A stretch of DNA of 64,000 nucleotides from Pachysolen tannophilus NRRL Y-2460 (lineage: Eukaryota; Ascomycota; Pichiomycetes; Alaninales; Pachysolenaceae): contig KV454012.1 in NCBI GenBank assembly GCA_001661245.1, forward strand, positions 2,015,574-2,079,573, given 5' to 3'. Of this stretch, positions 48,401 through 57,249 are shown piece after piece. Numbering within the stretch: the first letter of the stretch is position 1; each line of letters opens with the position of its first letter. The notes below the pieces were generated by a model. That model was not told the origin of the DNA. It saw only the letters and a program-made list of their open reading frames with translations, and made no database searches. A program made the position numbers and the translations under genes.

Positions 48401-48618
48401 CTTTTCTTGCGATGAGAAGTAAAACCTAACAATTTCTTCTTATATGCCCATAAGACTGATTTATTCATTTTCAAATTTGCACTCATCATTAAATAATGTA
48501 AATTTGGTAATTGATTACGAGCTTTATCGCCCACAATTACGAAAAAACTCCTCTCTTTCTCCTGAACCCCATTACGAATAAGAGCAGGAATACGAGAATC
48601 AATAGCTTTTTTACCCAT
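45439..48618 (-). CDS. KRE33: 18S rRNA / tRNA cytidine acetyltransferase (NAT10 orthologue)
   Basis: 1059 residues (yeast Kre33 1056). The N-terminal DUF1726 domain opens with MGKKAIDSRIPALIRNGV. The RNA-helicase-like module has P-loop GRGRGKSAA near 284-292 and VIIDEAAAIPLP. The GNAT acetyltransferase domain has RIVRIATNPDYVGMGYGSRAVELL near 630. A tRNA-binding region and a basic KKRKTK tail complete it. The enzyme makes N4-acetylcytidine in 18S rRNA, and with Tan1 in tRNA Ser and Leu; it is nucleolar and needed for 40S production. In-frame CTG codons occur only in the C-terminal ~235 residues; I found none in the first ~825 codons. An RRPE-like TGAAAATTTT lies about 75 bp before the start. 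Confidence 0.95.
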   Translation of the reverse strand: MGKKAIDSRIPALIRNGVQEKERSFFVIVGDKARNQLPNLHYLMMSANLKMNKSVLWAYKKKLLGFTSHRKKREAKIKKDIKRGIREVHDQDPFEAFISNQHIRYVYYKETEKILGNTYGMCILQDFEALTPNLLARTIETVEGGGLVIILLKSMSSLKQLYTMSMDIHSRYRTEAHNDVVARFNERFLLSLSSCRNCLVVDDELNVLPVSGGKNVQPLPPKDDDEITPKEQELKNLKESLKSVQPGGSLVALSKTVNQAQAILTFIDAISEKNLKSTVALTAGRGRGKSAALGISIAGAIAHGYSNIFVTSPSPENLKTLFEFVFKGFDVLGYTEHLDYDIIQSTNPAFNKAIVRVDIKREHRQTIQYISPTDSHVLGQAELVIIDEAAAIPLPVVKKLLGPYLIFMASTINGYEGTGRSLSLKLIQQLRDQSNAIGNGDNFSETAIVSRDENKKQNIEPEVHGRTLREVVLDEPIRYAPGDPVEKWLNKLLCLDVSLTKNSKFAAKGCPHPSKCNLFFVNRDTLFSYHPVSETFLQKMMALYVASHYKNSPNDLQLMSDAPAHQLYVLLPPIDENDNRIPDPLCVVQIALEGEISKESLRHSLSRGIRAGGDLIPWLISQQFQDDEFASLSGARIVRIATNPDYVGMGYGSRAVELLRDYFEGKFTNISENYENDESKYSLKRVSDQELENSSGLLKDEIKLRDAKSLPPLLLKLSEKSPYYLHYLGVSYGLTNSLHKFWKNNKFVPVYLRQTANDLTGEHTCVMLNILEGREGQWLEEFAKDFHKRFLSLLSYNFRNFTSIQSLNLMESTGVDFKQNGQLLKLLLDENLSPFDLKRLESYANNLLDYHVIVDLLPYLSQLYFSGKVRDSVKLSSVQSAILLAVGLQHKDIDEISKELNLPSNQSMAMFSKIIRKFSNYFKDFLKSEISKSLPEDTSRSAVVDELNGEETYVNDVELINRELEEDLQKSGNDALLELREKQKELINAINLDKYAIADNDNEWDTNSKALKNAASGKGGVVSLKNNAKKDKKNVTNANDIYEEEMKSVAKLVKKRKTK

Positions 48619-49310
48619 GCTGACGATTTAGTCTAATTACAAGCTATAGTTTTAAAAAAACTCTCTTCTCTTCTCTTCTGTTACCAAGAGCTGAAAATTT
48701 TATAAAATTTATTAAAAAAATTTTTAGTTTCCTCTTTGGGAACTGTGTGGCTAAGTTTTTTAGTAAATCCAAATTCGGAATTTAGTGGCTAGTGAATTTT
48801 TGAATAATACCATTTTCAAGTTCATTAACTTCATTTACAAACTCTACAAGATATAAAGATATCATTATTTTCTTTCCTAAATCTATCAAATCATCTTAAA
48901 TTTATATTTTCTTAAATACAAAACAAATAAACAAAAACCATGCCGTTGAGGATGCAAAATTAAAATCAGCTAAATACTTTTTTTTTTCTTCTTCTTCTTC
49001 TTCTTCTTCTTCTCTCTTCTTCTCTCTCCCTCTCTTTCTATTTTAGTATACCTTAATATATCTTGATAACACACAGACCCAAATGAAACAATGATTATCT
49101 CCGTTCTAAAATTGAGATAATTAATAAAGTAAGCAAAAAGCAAAGTCATAAAAAACAAATCAAAAAAAAAAAAAAAAAAAATTAAATCATCAAGAGGTAA
49201 CTTTTTCTCTTTGTGCAAAACATTTTTGGGGGAACAGTTGATGTATCCTCCCAAAATAACAATAATAATAATATAAAATACGTAAAAAAAAAAACAAGTC
49301 CAAATAACGT
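48619..49310. promoter_or_regulatory. KRE33 promoter and MET13 3' region
   Basis: 692 bp. Near KRE33: a CTCTT-rich run (48661-48679), TGAAAATTTT at 48692-48701 and TGTGGCT at 48746-48752. Further out: a long CTT/CTC polypyrimidine microsatellite at about 48988-49040 and an A18 tract near 49164. Nothing else supported. Confidence 0.5.
48692..48701 (+). promoter_or_regulatory. RRPE-like element upstream of KRE33
   Basis: TGAAAATTTT matches the RRPE core of ribosome-biogenesis promoters, about 75 bp upstream of KRE33. No PAC motif was found close by. Confidence 0.4.
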
Positions 49311-51110
49311 TTAGTCAAAGAGACCAAAAATTCTATCGTTAGATTTTCCGTCCAGATAACGGTTATCAACAATATTAACCAAGTAAAATTCATCGTGCAA
49401 TTTACTTAATAACTCTCTAACTTCAGCATCTTCTTTACTGTCGCTATTATATAAACCTTGCCATTCATTGATAATCTTGAAAACTTCATCTTTCCAAGCT
49501 AAAAAGGAAATTTTTTCAACAATTGTTGGTTGTAATACTTCTGATCCCGGGAAAACACCCCATGTAACTGCATTGATATCATCTTCTTTTGAGTTGGTGG
49601 ATAATTCTCCTCTCGAGTTAACAGCGTAATATGTAAGACAGTTCCCTGTTTGAAACTCAGAGTTAATACTATCAATTTTCCTCAAGAGTTCTGGCAGTTT
49701 TGAAGCTGGACACAAGAATTCCAAATACATTTTTTGATAAACATATCCATTCTTTGGACCCCAACCATTAATTTTGTCAGATGAAGGTAAACCGTTAATA
49801 CATGGTTGAGAATTAATAGAGTAATACCCTTTTTTGATAATATCAATCAACTCATTTACAATTGGGTTTGTTTCTGGCGAAATAGGATCATCAGACCATG
49901 GTAACGATTTTATTTCACCTTTTAAATACTTTATAAAAATATCACTCAATTGTTCTTCCTTGGTAGGTCTACCCCACAATTCCAAAGTCTTTTTAGCAGA
50001 ATGTCTGATTAACCCATTATGAAAAAGATCAACTTCCCCAAATGCAGGAGACCTTGAATCTCCCCATCTACCGTTAGGAAATTCATCCCAGTTGTTTGTT
50101 CTTTCAATATATGAAAATTTTCTATTTGCCCAGAAAATCGGCCTAACAGTTTCATTACTCCTTGTTGGATTCAAAGATTTTCTCCATGGAGTTAATTTAT
50201 TACTATTAATATCCAAGTTTGGTTGTATCAAATTCAAATATTCCAAAACCATGATGGTCGATTTTTCTAAATTCATTGTATAGAAATGTAAATGATTAAC
50301 GTATCCTGATTTCAATAATTTCAAACACATGTTGGAAACCAATTCACAACCTTTTAATCTAACTTTCAGGTCATCATCCTTAATCAATTCTAACTCTTTT
50401 AAAAAATTTTCAGGAACATTAATTTCACACCATTTAGCACGTCTCATAAAAGAGGCATAAGTGGCAATTGGCATAATACCAGGTATTATAGGTAAAGTGA
50501 TGCCTTTAGCTCTAATTTTCTTGCACCATTCAATGAAAATATCAGCATTGTAGAACATTTGTGTCACAATGAAATCACCGCCACAATCTTGTTTTTCTTT
50601 CAAGAAATCAATCAACTTATCTGCATCTCCTTCTTCTGCGTGACCTTCTGGGTAAGCTGCAACACCAATATTGAAATGATCACCGTATTTGGTCTTGATA
50701 TATTTGATTAAATCTTTAGAATACTTAAAAGTACCGGTAGATTCAGATCCATCAATTGGTGGATCACCTCTAAGGGCCAAAATATTTTGACAACCACTAT
50801 CGTATGCAGATTTTAGTGCGTTATCAATAACTTCTAATGACATATTAGTACAAGTTAAATGCATACATGTTTCCAAACCCAAAACACTTTGAGAAGTGTT
50901 CACCATCTCAGTCGTTAAATTTGATAATACCCCACCTGCATTCCAAGTTATATCTATGAATTGGGGATTTAACTGATACATTCTATCCATTCTACTATAC
51001 AAGTTTTGAACCCCTTGCGATGTTTTAGGAACAAAAAATTCAAACGAAAAAGTAGCTGGCGGTGCATTTGAAACATCATGAGCCTTGTTTAATTTTTCTG
51101 TAATTTTCAT
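49311..51110 (-). CDS. MET13: Methylenetetrahydrofolate reductase (Met13 type)
   Basis: 599 residues (yeast Met13 600; Met12 657). The N-terminal TIM-barrel catalytic domain, about residues 1-300, has FSFEFFVPKT, FIDITWNAGG, LETCMHLTCTN and NILALRGDPP, plus GVAAYPEGH and GGDFIVTQMFY for FAD and folate binding. A linker with PWRKSLNPTR leads to the eukaryotic C-terminal regulatory domain, with WGPKNGYVYQK and AVTWGVFPGSEVLQPTIVEKISFLAWKDE. It makes 5-methyl-THF, the methyl donor for methionine synthesis. One CTG codon (in SK-x-PELL) sits where yeast Met13, as I recall it, has Leu, a point against Ser decoding. Confidence 0.95.
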   Translation of the reverse strand: MKITEKLNKAHDVSNAPPATFSFEFFVPKTSQGVQNLYSRMDRMYQLNPQFIDITWNAGGVLSNLTTEMVNTSQSVLGLETCMHLTCTNMSLEVIDNALKSAYDSGCQNILALRGDPPIDGSESTGTFKYSKDLIKYIKTKYGDHFNIGVAAYPEGHAEEGDADKLIDFLKEKQDCGGDFIVTQMFYNADIFIEWCKKIRAKGITLPIIPGIMPIATYASFMRRAKWCEINVPENFLKELELIKDDDLKVRLKGCELVSNMCLKLLKSGYVNHLHFYTMNLEKSTIMVLEYLNLIQPNLDINSNKLTPWRKSLNPTRSNETVRPIFWANRKFSYIERTNNWDEFPNGRWGDSRSPAFGEVDLFHNGLIRHSAKKTLELWGRPTKEEQLSDIFIKYLKGEIKSLPWSDDPISPETNPIVNELIDIIKKGYYSINSQPCINGLPSSDKINGWGPKNGYVYQKMYLEFLCPASKLPELLRKIDSINSEFQTGNCLTYYAVNSRGELSTNSKEDDINAVTWGVFPGSEVLQPTIVEKISFLAWKDEVFKIINEWQGLYNSDSKEDAEVRELLSKLHDEFYLVNIVDNRYLDGKSNDRIFGLFD

Positions 51111-51718
51111 TCTTTATAGTGATACCTTTTTTCCCTTACTTTTTGTTGTGTTTTTTTTTTTTTTTTCTTTAAAAACAAAAAAAAAAAAATAGCAAAACGT
51201 TCTTCTTTTTTTTTTTTGCAAGGTCTATATGACTGATTAGTTAAAAGTGAACGGAAGTTCTATAGTCAAATTTCTCTTTCACGTTATTATGTATGAGACA
51301 ACACATAAACTGTCCAAAACAATAATTTTGAAAAAAAGACCTGAACTCTGAAGTAAAGTCTAAATCAAGCTAGTAATCCAATAAAATAAAGAAATACTTA
51401 AAAATCTCAACATAAATTCAAAAAAAAAAAAAAAAAAAAAAAGACTAAAATGAAAAATTTCCATCATCTCCATTCGTAAAGAAAAAAGAGCACATGTAAA
51501 GTTGGAGAAATTTTTTTGTTTTTTTTCTTTTTTTGGAAAAATAAAAGTTCTCCATACTGGAAACTTAAAACTTCTCCTACTTTTTGCAATGTGGAGAAGA
51601 TAATGAAAATGTACCTCAATTTGGGCATCGCGGTAGTAGTTATTTATTACTTGATACAATTTTCCATTTTACAGAAATATGATTTTGTATTCAAAAAATT
51701 ACCTAATGCCTACCAATT
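51111..51718. promoter_or_regulatory. MET13 promoter and 3' end of the Ndt80-family gene
   Basis: 608 bp. T/A tracts at 51150-51190 and 51420-51441 near MET13; a candidate small ORF occupies the right end (51603-51722). No Met-pathway motif (CACGTG, TGTGGC) was seen. Confidence 0.5.
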
Positions 51719-51722
51719 TTAA
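51603..51722 (+). CDS. Candidate 39-residue single-pass membrane protein
   Basis: ATG frame encoding MKMYLNLGIAVVVIYYLIQF, then a polar tail ILQKYDFVFKKLPNAYQF. It has one clear hydrophobic helix (about residues 5-22) and positive residues on the C-terminal side, like small mitochondrial or ER membrane subunits. Base composition within the frame is less AT-extreme than its flanks. It overlaps the stop codon of the converging Ndt80-family gene by four bases. I recognise no homologue. Confidence 0.35.
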   Translation: MKMYLNLGIAVVVIYYLIQFSILQKYDFVFKKLPNAYQF

Positions 51723-53995
51723 AAAATGAACCCAAGGTTTTCATTTATTCCATCTCGAGATGTTAACATCTCTGATGGTCTGGTCATTGACAACTCGCTC
51801 AAATTTAAAATATCCCCTTGATTGTAGAAGTGATAATTTTCGTTGCTGTAATAATTATTATTACTTGTATTGTTGTTGTTACTGTTGCTATGGTTATATT
51901 TTGAAAATCTAATCTTTAATCCATTACCACTATTTCCTTCGCTAGGAAACTGATTATTTTCAATGTCATTGAAACTTCTTTCTTCACTTGTAGTAGTATT
52001 ACCTGTATTATTCTCGTTATTAATATATGTATTATGAATATTCTCAGAAGAGGCGGTAATACCTTTCTTTTGTTTTGTCTTCATTTTCTTTAATGGCGTC
52101 ATTGGTAATCCATGGAATACTTCCTCCACCAAATAGGTGGTATCAAATTCGGCATATGAATGATCTTGATTATTATCATTATTATTATTATTATTGTTGT
52201 TGTTATTGTTGTTGTTGTTGTTCTGGTTCTTAGTATGCAGATCGGTACTATTTGGAAGAAAAATTGATTTTGTAGGAGTAGAGCTTTCACAAGTATTTAA
52301 CATATTTCCGTAATCGGTTGTCAACTGTTTTATAAGCTCAGCCAGATCTATAGCGGTATCATTATTATTATTGTTGTTGTTGTTATTGTTATTACTATGA
52401 ATATTGTTAGTTCCATCATTGGCTTGTTCAAATGGAATTGTTTCGTATTTGTATGATCCAGTATTATGTTCCAGTGAAATCCCAAAATTGCCGTGGACGA
52501 TATTTTCCATTTCTAATGGTGTGTTTGCAGCAAAATTCATGTCTCCTGGTAAGTTAGTTTCAGGAAAATACATTTGGGTTGATGATAACGGTGAATGCGG
52601 ATAATGGTGTTGTATGAGTTCTGGAATTTTGGAAGAAAGATCATGTTTATTAATAGTAGTTGTATCACCTTCGTTATTGCTCTTTTCAGTGGTTGATTTC
52701 TTCTTCTTTTGTTTAGGTGGTTTGGTGAACTTTTTATTATTCATAAACATCTTGTTACTATTATTATTAATTTTTGATCGTTTACTTCCGCTTCCATTAC
52801 TGCTACAACTACCGCTGCTATTACTATCATCGCTACTTTCTTCATAACTAGTAGAATCATCCGGATTACTTTGTTGCCTTTTAATTTCATTTTCATATCC
52901 ATCAGTTTTTTTCATATATTTTTTTCTTCTCAGATTTTTCGCTTTAACTGATTGGTAATTTGAAGGAGATCTTCCCCTAATTGTTAAAGGAGGAGTTTCA
53001 ATACTTGCTAGACAAACATTTTCATCATTTTCCAAGACTCCAACCAATTCAACGAAAAGCTTGAAATGTCTATGCAGTGAAGCTGGATTTCTATAATTGA
53101 TAGATGAGGCAAATTGGATTCTTTCATAACGAGCTACCCTAATTATATTATCAGTTGGATAAGAATCCAAGCACGAGGGCATTTTTGTATTTCCAGTACC
53201 AGTACTTGTACCAGTTTCAGTTTCAGTTTGAGTTTCAGTTTGTGCTTGTGTTTGAGTTTCAGTAGCAGTGGTAGTGGCAGTAGCGGTAGCATTAGCAGTA
53301 TCAATACCAATACCAATACCAATACCTCCATTTGCTTTATCTACAACATTGGCATTATTATTTTGAATTTCTCGTGAAGAATTTCTTTGGAAAAAAAAGA
53401 TTTTGTTCAATTTTTTAATTTTTGCAGAATTTCTGATATTGGCGGCTTCTTTAATCAATTCATGATTAGGTAACTCCCCTGGTATTGCGGGATGAATTGG
53501 TGGCAGGAATTGAGGTCCTCTATCTCTTTTTGCTGTATGTTGAATTAAGTTTACCTCAGAATTGTCTTCTGCGCATTTAGAAGTTAAACGTATGGCAAAA
53601 TATTTAATACAAACTTTATTATAATTCTCATCGACTGTAAAGAAACTTTCAGATATAAAATGTTCAAACATTAAATCTTGGAAATCATAAGCAGTAACTA
53701 ATGTAAAATAATTTCTTTTATAACCAATCCAATCATTATTAGATTGTTCAAATCCACGATCTATTCTCGCTCTTATAAAAGGGGTCACTAATTGACCAAA
53801 AGAGGTATAAATTGGTCTAGTTAACATTGTCTGACTAAACTGTGGACCAACTTTAAATTGTAAACCTGATCTGGGCGCTAATTTTTTTTTATCCGCTATA
53901 CTAGTGGGATACTGTCCATGAACCACATTCACACTATTCGACTGTAATTCATTTACATTTTGGTGAAGTTGATGATCCGATAGGGCCACTGACAT
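51719..53995 (-). CDS. Ndt80-family (PhoG-like) transcription factor
   Basis: 758 residues. The Ndt80/PhoG DNA-binding domain covers about residues 44-350: SGLQFKVGPQF, RIDRGFEQSNNDWIGYKRNYFTLV, NLIQHTAKRDRGPQFLPP, RVARYERIQFASSI and the closing TPPLTIRGRSPSNYQ. A repeat-coded insertion of about 65 residues (211-275; alternating Gly-Ile, Ala-Thr and Thr-Glu/Gln) splits the domain in a loop. The C-terminal half is disordered, with Asn runs and basic patches. Candida has three members (NDT80, REP1, RON1) controlling drug resistance, biofilm, GlcNAc and galactose responses; I cannot say which this is. It shares a 1.1-kb divergent promoter with MAC1. Confidence 0.85.
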   Translation of the reverse strand: MSVALSDHQLHQNVNELQSNSVNVVHGQYPTSIADKKKLAPRSGLQFKVGPQFSQTMLTRPIYTSFGQLVTPFIRARIDRGFEQSNNDWIGYKRNYFTLVTAYDFQDLMFEHFISESFFTVDENYNKVCIKYFAIRLTSKCAEDNSEVNLIQHTAKRDRGPQFLPPIHPAIPGELPNHELIKEAANIRNSAKIKKLNKIFFFQRNSSREIQNNNANVVDKANGGIGIGIGIDTANATATATTTATETQTQAQTETQTETETGTSTGTGNTKMPSCLDSYPTDNIIRVARYERIQFASSINYRNPASLHRHFKLFVELVGVLENDENVCLASIETPPLTIRGRSPSNYQSVKAKNLRRKKYMKKTDGYENEIKRQQSNPDDSTSYEESSDDSNSSGSCSSNGSGSKRSKINNNSNKMFMNNKKFTKPPKQKKKKSTTEKSNNEGDTTTINKHDLSSKIPELIQHHYPHSPLSSTQMYFPETNLPGDMNFAANTPLEMENIVHGNFGISLEHNTGSYKYETIPFEQANDGTNNIHSNNNNNNNNNNNDTAIDLAELIKQLTTDYGNMLNTCESSTPTKSIFLPNSTDLHTKNQNNNNNNNNNNNNNNNDNNQDHSYAEFDTTYLVEEVFHGLPMTPLKKMKTKQKKGITASSENIHNTYINNENNTGNTTTSEERSFNDIENNQFPSEGNSGNGLKIRFSKYNHSNSNNNNTSNNNYYSNENYHFYNQGDILNLSELSMTRPSEMLTSRDGINENLGFIF

Positions 53996-55132
53996 TCTAT
54001 TTCCTAAATTTTCTTTTTTTTTTTCTTTTTTGTCTTCTTTTCCTTAATTGAAATTAAACCAATTATATAAATTTAAATTTAATATTTTGAAATTAAAATT
54101 AACATTAGATGATTTATAATTACAATTGACGATTCCATTGACTTTTAAACTTCTCAATTAAACATAACTTTGATAACAATTAGGTTAAAAACCTATGGGC
54201 GCTAAACAATTATTGATAGTAATTTGAATATTTATTATTTTTCTTTTTCTTTTTCTTTTTTTTTTTGGCCCCGTAGACATTTTCAAACTAACTTCCTATT
54301 ATTTGATTCTGGCAAGGTAAACAAAGGGGAAAAAAGAGAAAAAGGGGAAAAGGACGAAAGAGGAAATAAAATTAAAGAAAAAAAGAAAAGAAAACTAGGA
54401 AAAACTTTACTTTGAAAGAAATTAAGTCCACAAACACGGAAAAACAATATTCCATACGATGGGTTTTAAATTTTTTTGTTTTTTTAACTTTTTTTCATTT
54501 CTATATATTATGGTCTAGTCAGTACTAATCTAAGAACAATGATTAACAAGTCACATTATCTCTGAAGCTTTGTACAATACAATCCTTTCAAAAAAATTTT
54601 TTTTTTTTTCCTTTGCAGTTCTCACATTTCCCCTTTTATCGCCTCATCTACCTACCTACTTACACCTACCTCATCTGGGTCGTTCGTTATCTTATCAAAA
54701 CTTTTTTAAGTTTTTTTTTTTCTGTAAAAAAATTTATTGTGCCGATGCAAACGACTTTTGGTATCAGAAAGAACCAAAAAAAAAAAAAAAAAAAAAATTT
54801 TTCCGAAAAGGTGTAGGATGTTCTGTGTCTTCTAAGCCATTAATAAGAGATGATGTAGGGTGTGAAAATTTGACTCTGCGAGCAAATTATCCACCAAAAG
54901 AGGAACCTTTAAACAACAGTAAACTGCGAATTTCTAGACTAGCCTTTCTTATACTTGGGTATTATTGAACCATACAAAAAGAAGAATTAAAATATTGGTG
55001 TTAAGTTAATCATTATAGTATCTCTTTCGATCTACATTACAAATTTTTTTTTTTTTATTTTTATCTATTTTTTTTTTTTTTTTAGAGTATTAATTCTCTT
55101 GGATGTTTAATACCTGAAAAATTTCCAAAACT
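53996..55132. promoter_or_regulatory. Ndt80-family/MAC1 divergent promoter with a copper element
   Basis: 1.14 kb. TTTGCTCG (minus strand) at 54880-54887 matches the Mac1 copper-response element. T-rich tracts occur at 54240-54262 and 55046-55084, with an A run at about 54777-54797. An open frame at 54570-54968 has no ATG and is not counted as a gene. Confidence 0.55.
54880..54887 (-). promoter_or_regulatory. Mac1-type copper-response element (TTTGCTCG)
   Basis: CGAGCAAA reads TTTGCTCG on the minus strand, an exact match to the CuRE consensus TTTGC(T/G)C(A/G). It lies about 245 bp upstream of MAC1 itself. Autoregulation through such a site is known for Candida albicans MAC1. I found no second copy nearby, whereas S. 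cerevisiae targets usually have two. Confidence 0.5.
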
Positions 55133-57112
55133 ATGATTTTAGTGGATGGTGAAAAATATGCGTGTGTTCAATGTATAAGAGGACATAGATCGTCAACTTG
55201 TCAACATACCAAAAGGCCTTTGGTACAGGTGAGGTCTAGAGGGAGACCTATATCAGACTGTAATCATAGGGTCACGGTCTTTGCTGATCAACTGGAAGAG
55301 TCTCAAAGGAAGACGGAAAAACTTGATACAAATAATAGGAATTCTGGGGTACAGGGATATCAGAAACAGAATGGTATGGATTCTGGTAATAGTAATATTG
55401 GTGGATGTTGTCTGAAATTATCTTTACCTGTTCAAAAGATGGATCTGAAAGATGAGTTGAAAGATGAGTTGATACAAGTGAAGCAAGAACAAAGTGAAAC
55501 TGGATGTTGTTCCAATCAAGAGGGCGATAAGAAACTGGATTTTTGTTCTAGTAAATCATCTTCAAAAGATCCAACGGTTATAGTTCTTCGGGCTTCTAAA
55601 AGAGAACTTTATGAAGTTTCAAAAGGATCTTTGAACTTATTAGGTCCAGTAAATTCTGGAAATAGACATAGTCAAGGCTCTAAACAAAATTCAGATGGAA
55701 GTGTTCACAAAGTTAGACATGGTCCAAGATGTAGCTGTTGCGTTAAAAGTAAAATTGATTTTTCAGCATCGCTAAATACATTGAAATTTTATAATTCCAA
55801 AGGCTCTTCATTGAATGGAGGCTCTGTTAAACTGACTACAAATTCAACTGACCCTAATTTTTCCAATGTTTACAATAATTCAGAAGAATTAAGTATTCAT
55901 GACAATAAGACTAATAATATCAATAATATTAATGATCATAATAAAAATGATAATTTTAACGAAAGCAATAATAACAGACACAAGGATAATATAAGTGAGA
56001 TTAATGGGAAAGGTCCTCTGAAGTTAGATAATGATTGGCCATCTATACAGAACCAGCAGGGTCAAACTCAATTAACTTTCCCAACGGTACCAAATGCTAA
56101 GACTTATGATTTATATTATGCAAACTACTGTACGCTTCCAGGAACTTGTTTTTGCGGTGATGACTGTTCTTGTGAAAATTGTCTGGTTCATAGTAAGGAC
56201 AATAACAAAAATAATACCCATATGGTTAGTAACAATAATAACAATAATAACAATTATAACAATTATGACAATAATAACAATAATTATAACAACAATAATA
56301 GTGGCATTACGAGTCAAGAGAGAAATCAAGATATGATGAATTCTTCATCTTTTTTACAATTAGCAGGACAAGTTCAAATGCAACCCCTTTTCGATAATGA
56401 TTTCAATAATCTGACTGCATTTCAACACCAGATACCTCAACATCAACGACAACAACATCACCGAGATGAACTATTTCTGGTGAATCTGGTGAATCGAGAC
56501 CTGCAACAATCCATACAGTTTCTGCAACATCACCAACCACCACTCCAATTTCACACTTCAAATTTTTACCCCGTTTCTCAACCAGCTTCCCAGCAACAAT
56601 ACTTTCCGAGCCAAACACAGAACGAATTTAATAACATTCCTACCGTTTCTGCGGTTCCAAATAACACCAATTCTTACTCAATAAACTCTAAACAGGAATT
56701 GCAATTTCAACAAATGACCGATTGTATTTGTGCACCAGAAGAATGTAGATGCTATAACTGTGAAAAACATGGAATTGTAAACGGTGTTCGAGTTTCAGAT
56801 GGAATTAAAATTGTTTCCTCACCGTCTACAAATGATGGAAGTAGTTATGAAAACTCACCAGTATCTGAAGAAATATTACAACGGCAACAAAGGCAGCAGC
56901 AATTGAACATGATGAGCAATGTGTTTTTCAATAATTTGCCAATCGAAGAAGTGTATGAAATGATGGATGACTGCAGTTGCCCAGCTGACAGTTGTAGTTG
57001 TCCTAATTGCTTCAAGCATGGAATTATCAACAATGAAGTTGTCAATTTTAATATGCCTCCTTTGCAGTACCTTAACTCGAGATCTAACAGAAATGCTAAT
57101 TCAGATACTTAA
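55133..57112 (+). CDS. MAC1: Copper-fist transcription factor, Mac1-type
   Basis: 659 residues. The N-terminal copper fist is residues 1-40: C11-x2-C14...C23-x-H25 zinc ligands (ACVQCIRGHRSSTCQH) and the minor-groove hook RGRP at 36-39. The wording follows S. cerevisiae Mac1 (CIRGHRSSTCRH) rather than Ace1 or Haa1. A conserved TVIVLRASKRELYEVSKGSL block and a CSCC cluster follow. The C-terminal half has three Cys-rich copper sensors near 339, 531 and 614 (CFCGDDCSCENC, CICAPEECRCYNC, CSCPADSCSCPNC, each ending xxH). S. cerevisiae Mac1 has two. Repeat 1 is one residue shorter (CxC-x3-C instead of x4). Between them are Asn- and Gln-rich stretches. Mac1 activates CTR copper transporters and FRE reductases when copper is low; copper binding to the repeats shuts it off. 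Confidence 0.9.
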   Translation: MILVDGEKYACVQCIRGHRSSTCQHTKRPLVQVRSRGRPISDCNHRVTVFADQLEESQRKTEKLDTNNRNSGVQGYQKQNGMDSGNSNIGGCCLKLSLPVQKMDLKDELKDELIQVKQEQSETGCCSNQEGDKKLDFCSSKSSSKDPTVIVLRASKRELYEVSKGSLNLLGPVNSGNRHSQGSKQNSDGSVHKVRHGPRCSCCVKSKIDFSASLNTLKFYNSKGSSLNGGSVKLTTNSTDPNFSNVYNNSEELSIHDNKTNNINNINDHNKNDNFNESNNNRHKDNISEINGKGPLKLDNDWPSIQNQQGQTQLTFPTVPNAKTYDLYYANYCTLPGTCFCGDDCSCENCLVHSKDNNKNNTHMVSNNNNNNNNYNNYDNNNNNYNNNNSGITSQERNQDMMNSSSFLQLAGQVQMQPLFDNDFNNLTAFQHQIPQHQRQQHHRDELFLVNLVNRDLQQSIQFLQHHQPPLQFHTSNFYPVSQPASQQQYFPSQTQNEFNNIPTVSAVPNNTNSYSINSKQELQFQQMTDCICAPEECRCYNCEKHGIVNGVRVSDGIKIVSSPSTNDGSSYENSPVSEEILQRQQRQQQLNMMSNVFFNNLPIEEVYEMMDDCSCPADSCSCPNCFKHGIINNEVVNFNMPPLQYLNSRSNRNANSDT

Positions 57113-57249
57113 ATGAAGCTTACGAATAAAAATTATAGATATATATATATCTTTTAGATTATTGGTCTTGTACATAGATAGTTATTAATGGGTTTGTTAA
57201 TAAAAGTTTGCTTAATTTTTATGGGTAAACAGGTACACATTAATCAAAA

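Noticed and set aside
48988-49040. CTT/CTC run considered as part of a mobile element
   Set aside because: It is a simple microsatellite; no terminal repeats or coding parts lie around it.
51360-51659. 99-codon minus-strand frame between MET13 and the Ndt80-family gene
   Set aside because: Mostly poly-Phe from an A tract; low-complexity chance frame.
54570-54968. 132-codon open frame upstream of MAC1
   Set aside because: It starts at TTG and has no ATG; the first part is homopolymer-coded Phe and Lys. More likely MAC1 promoter DNA.
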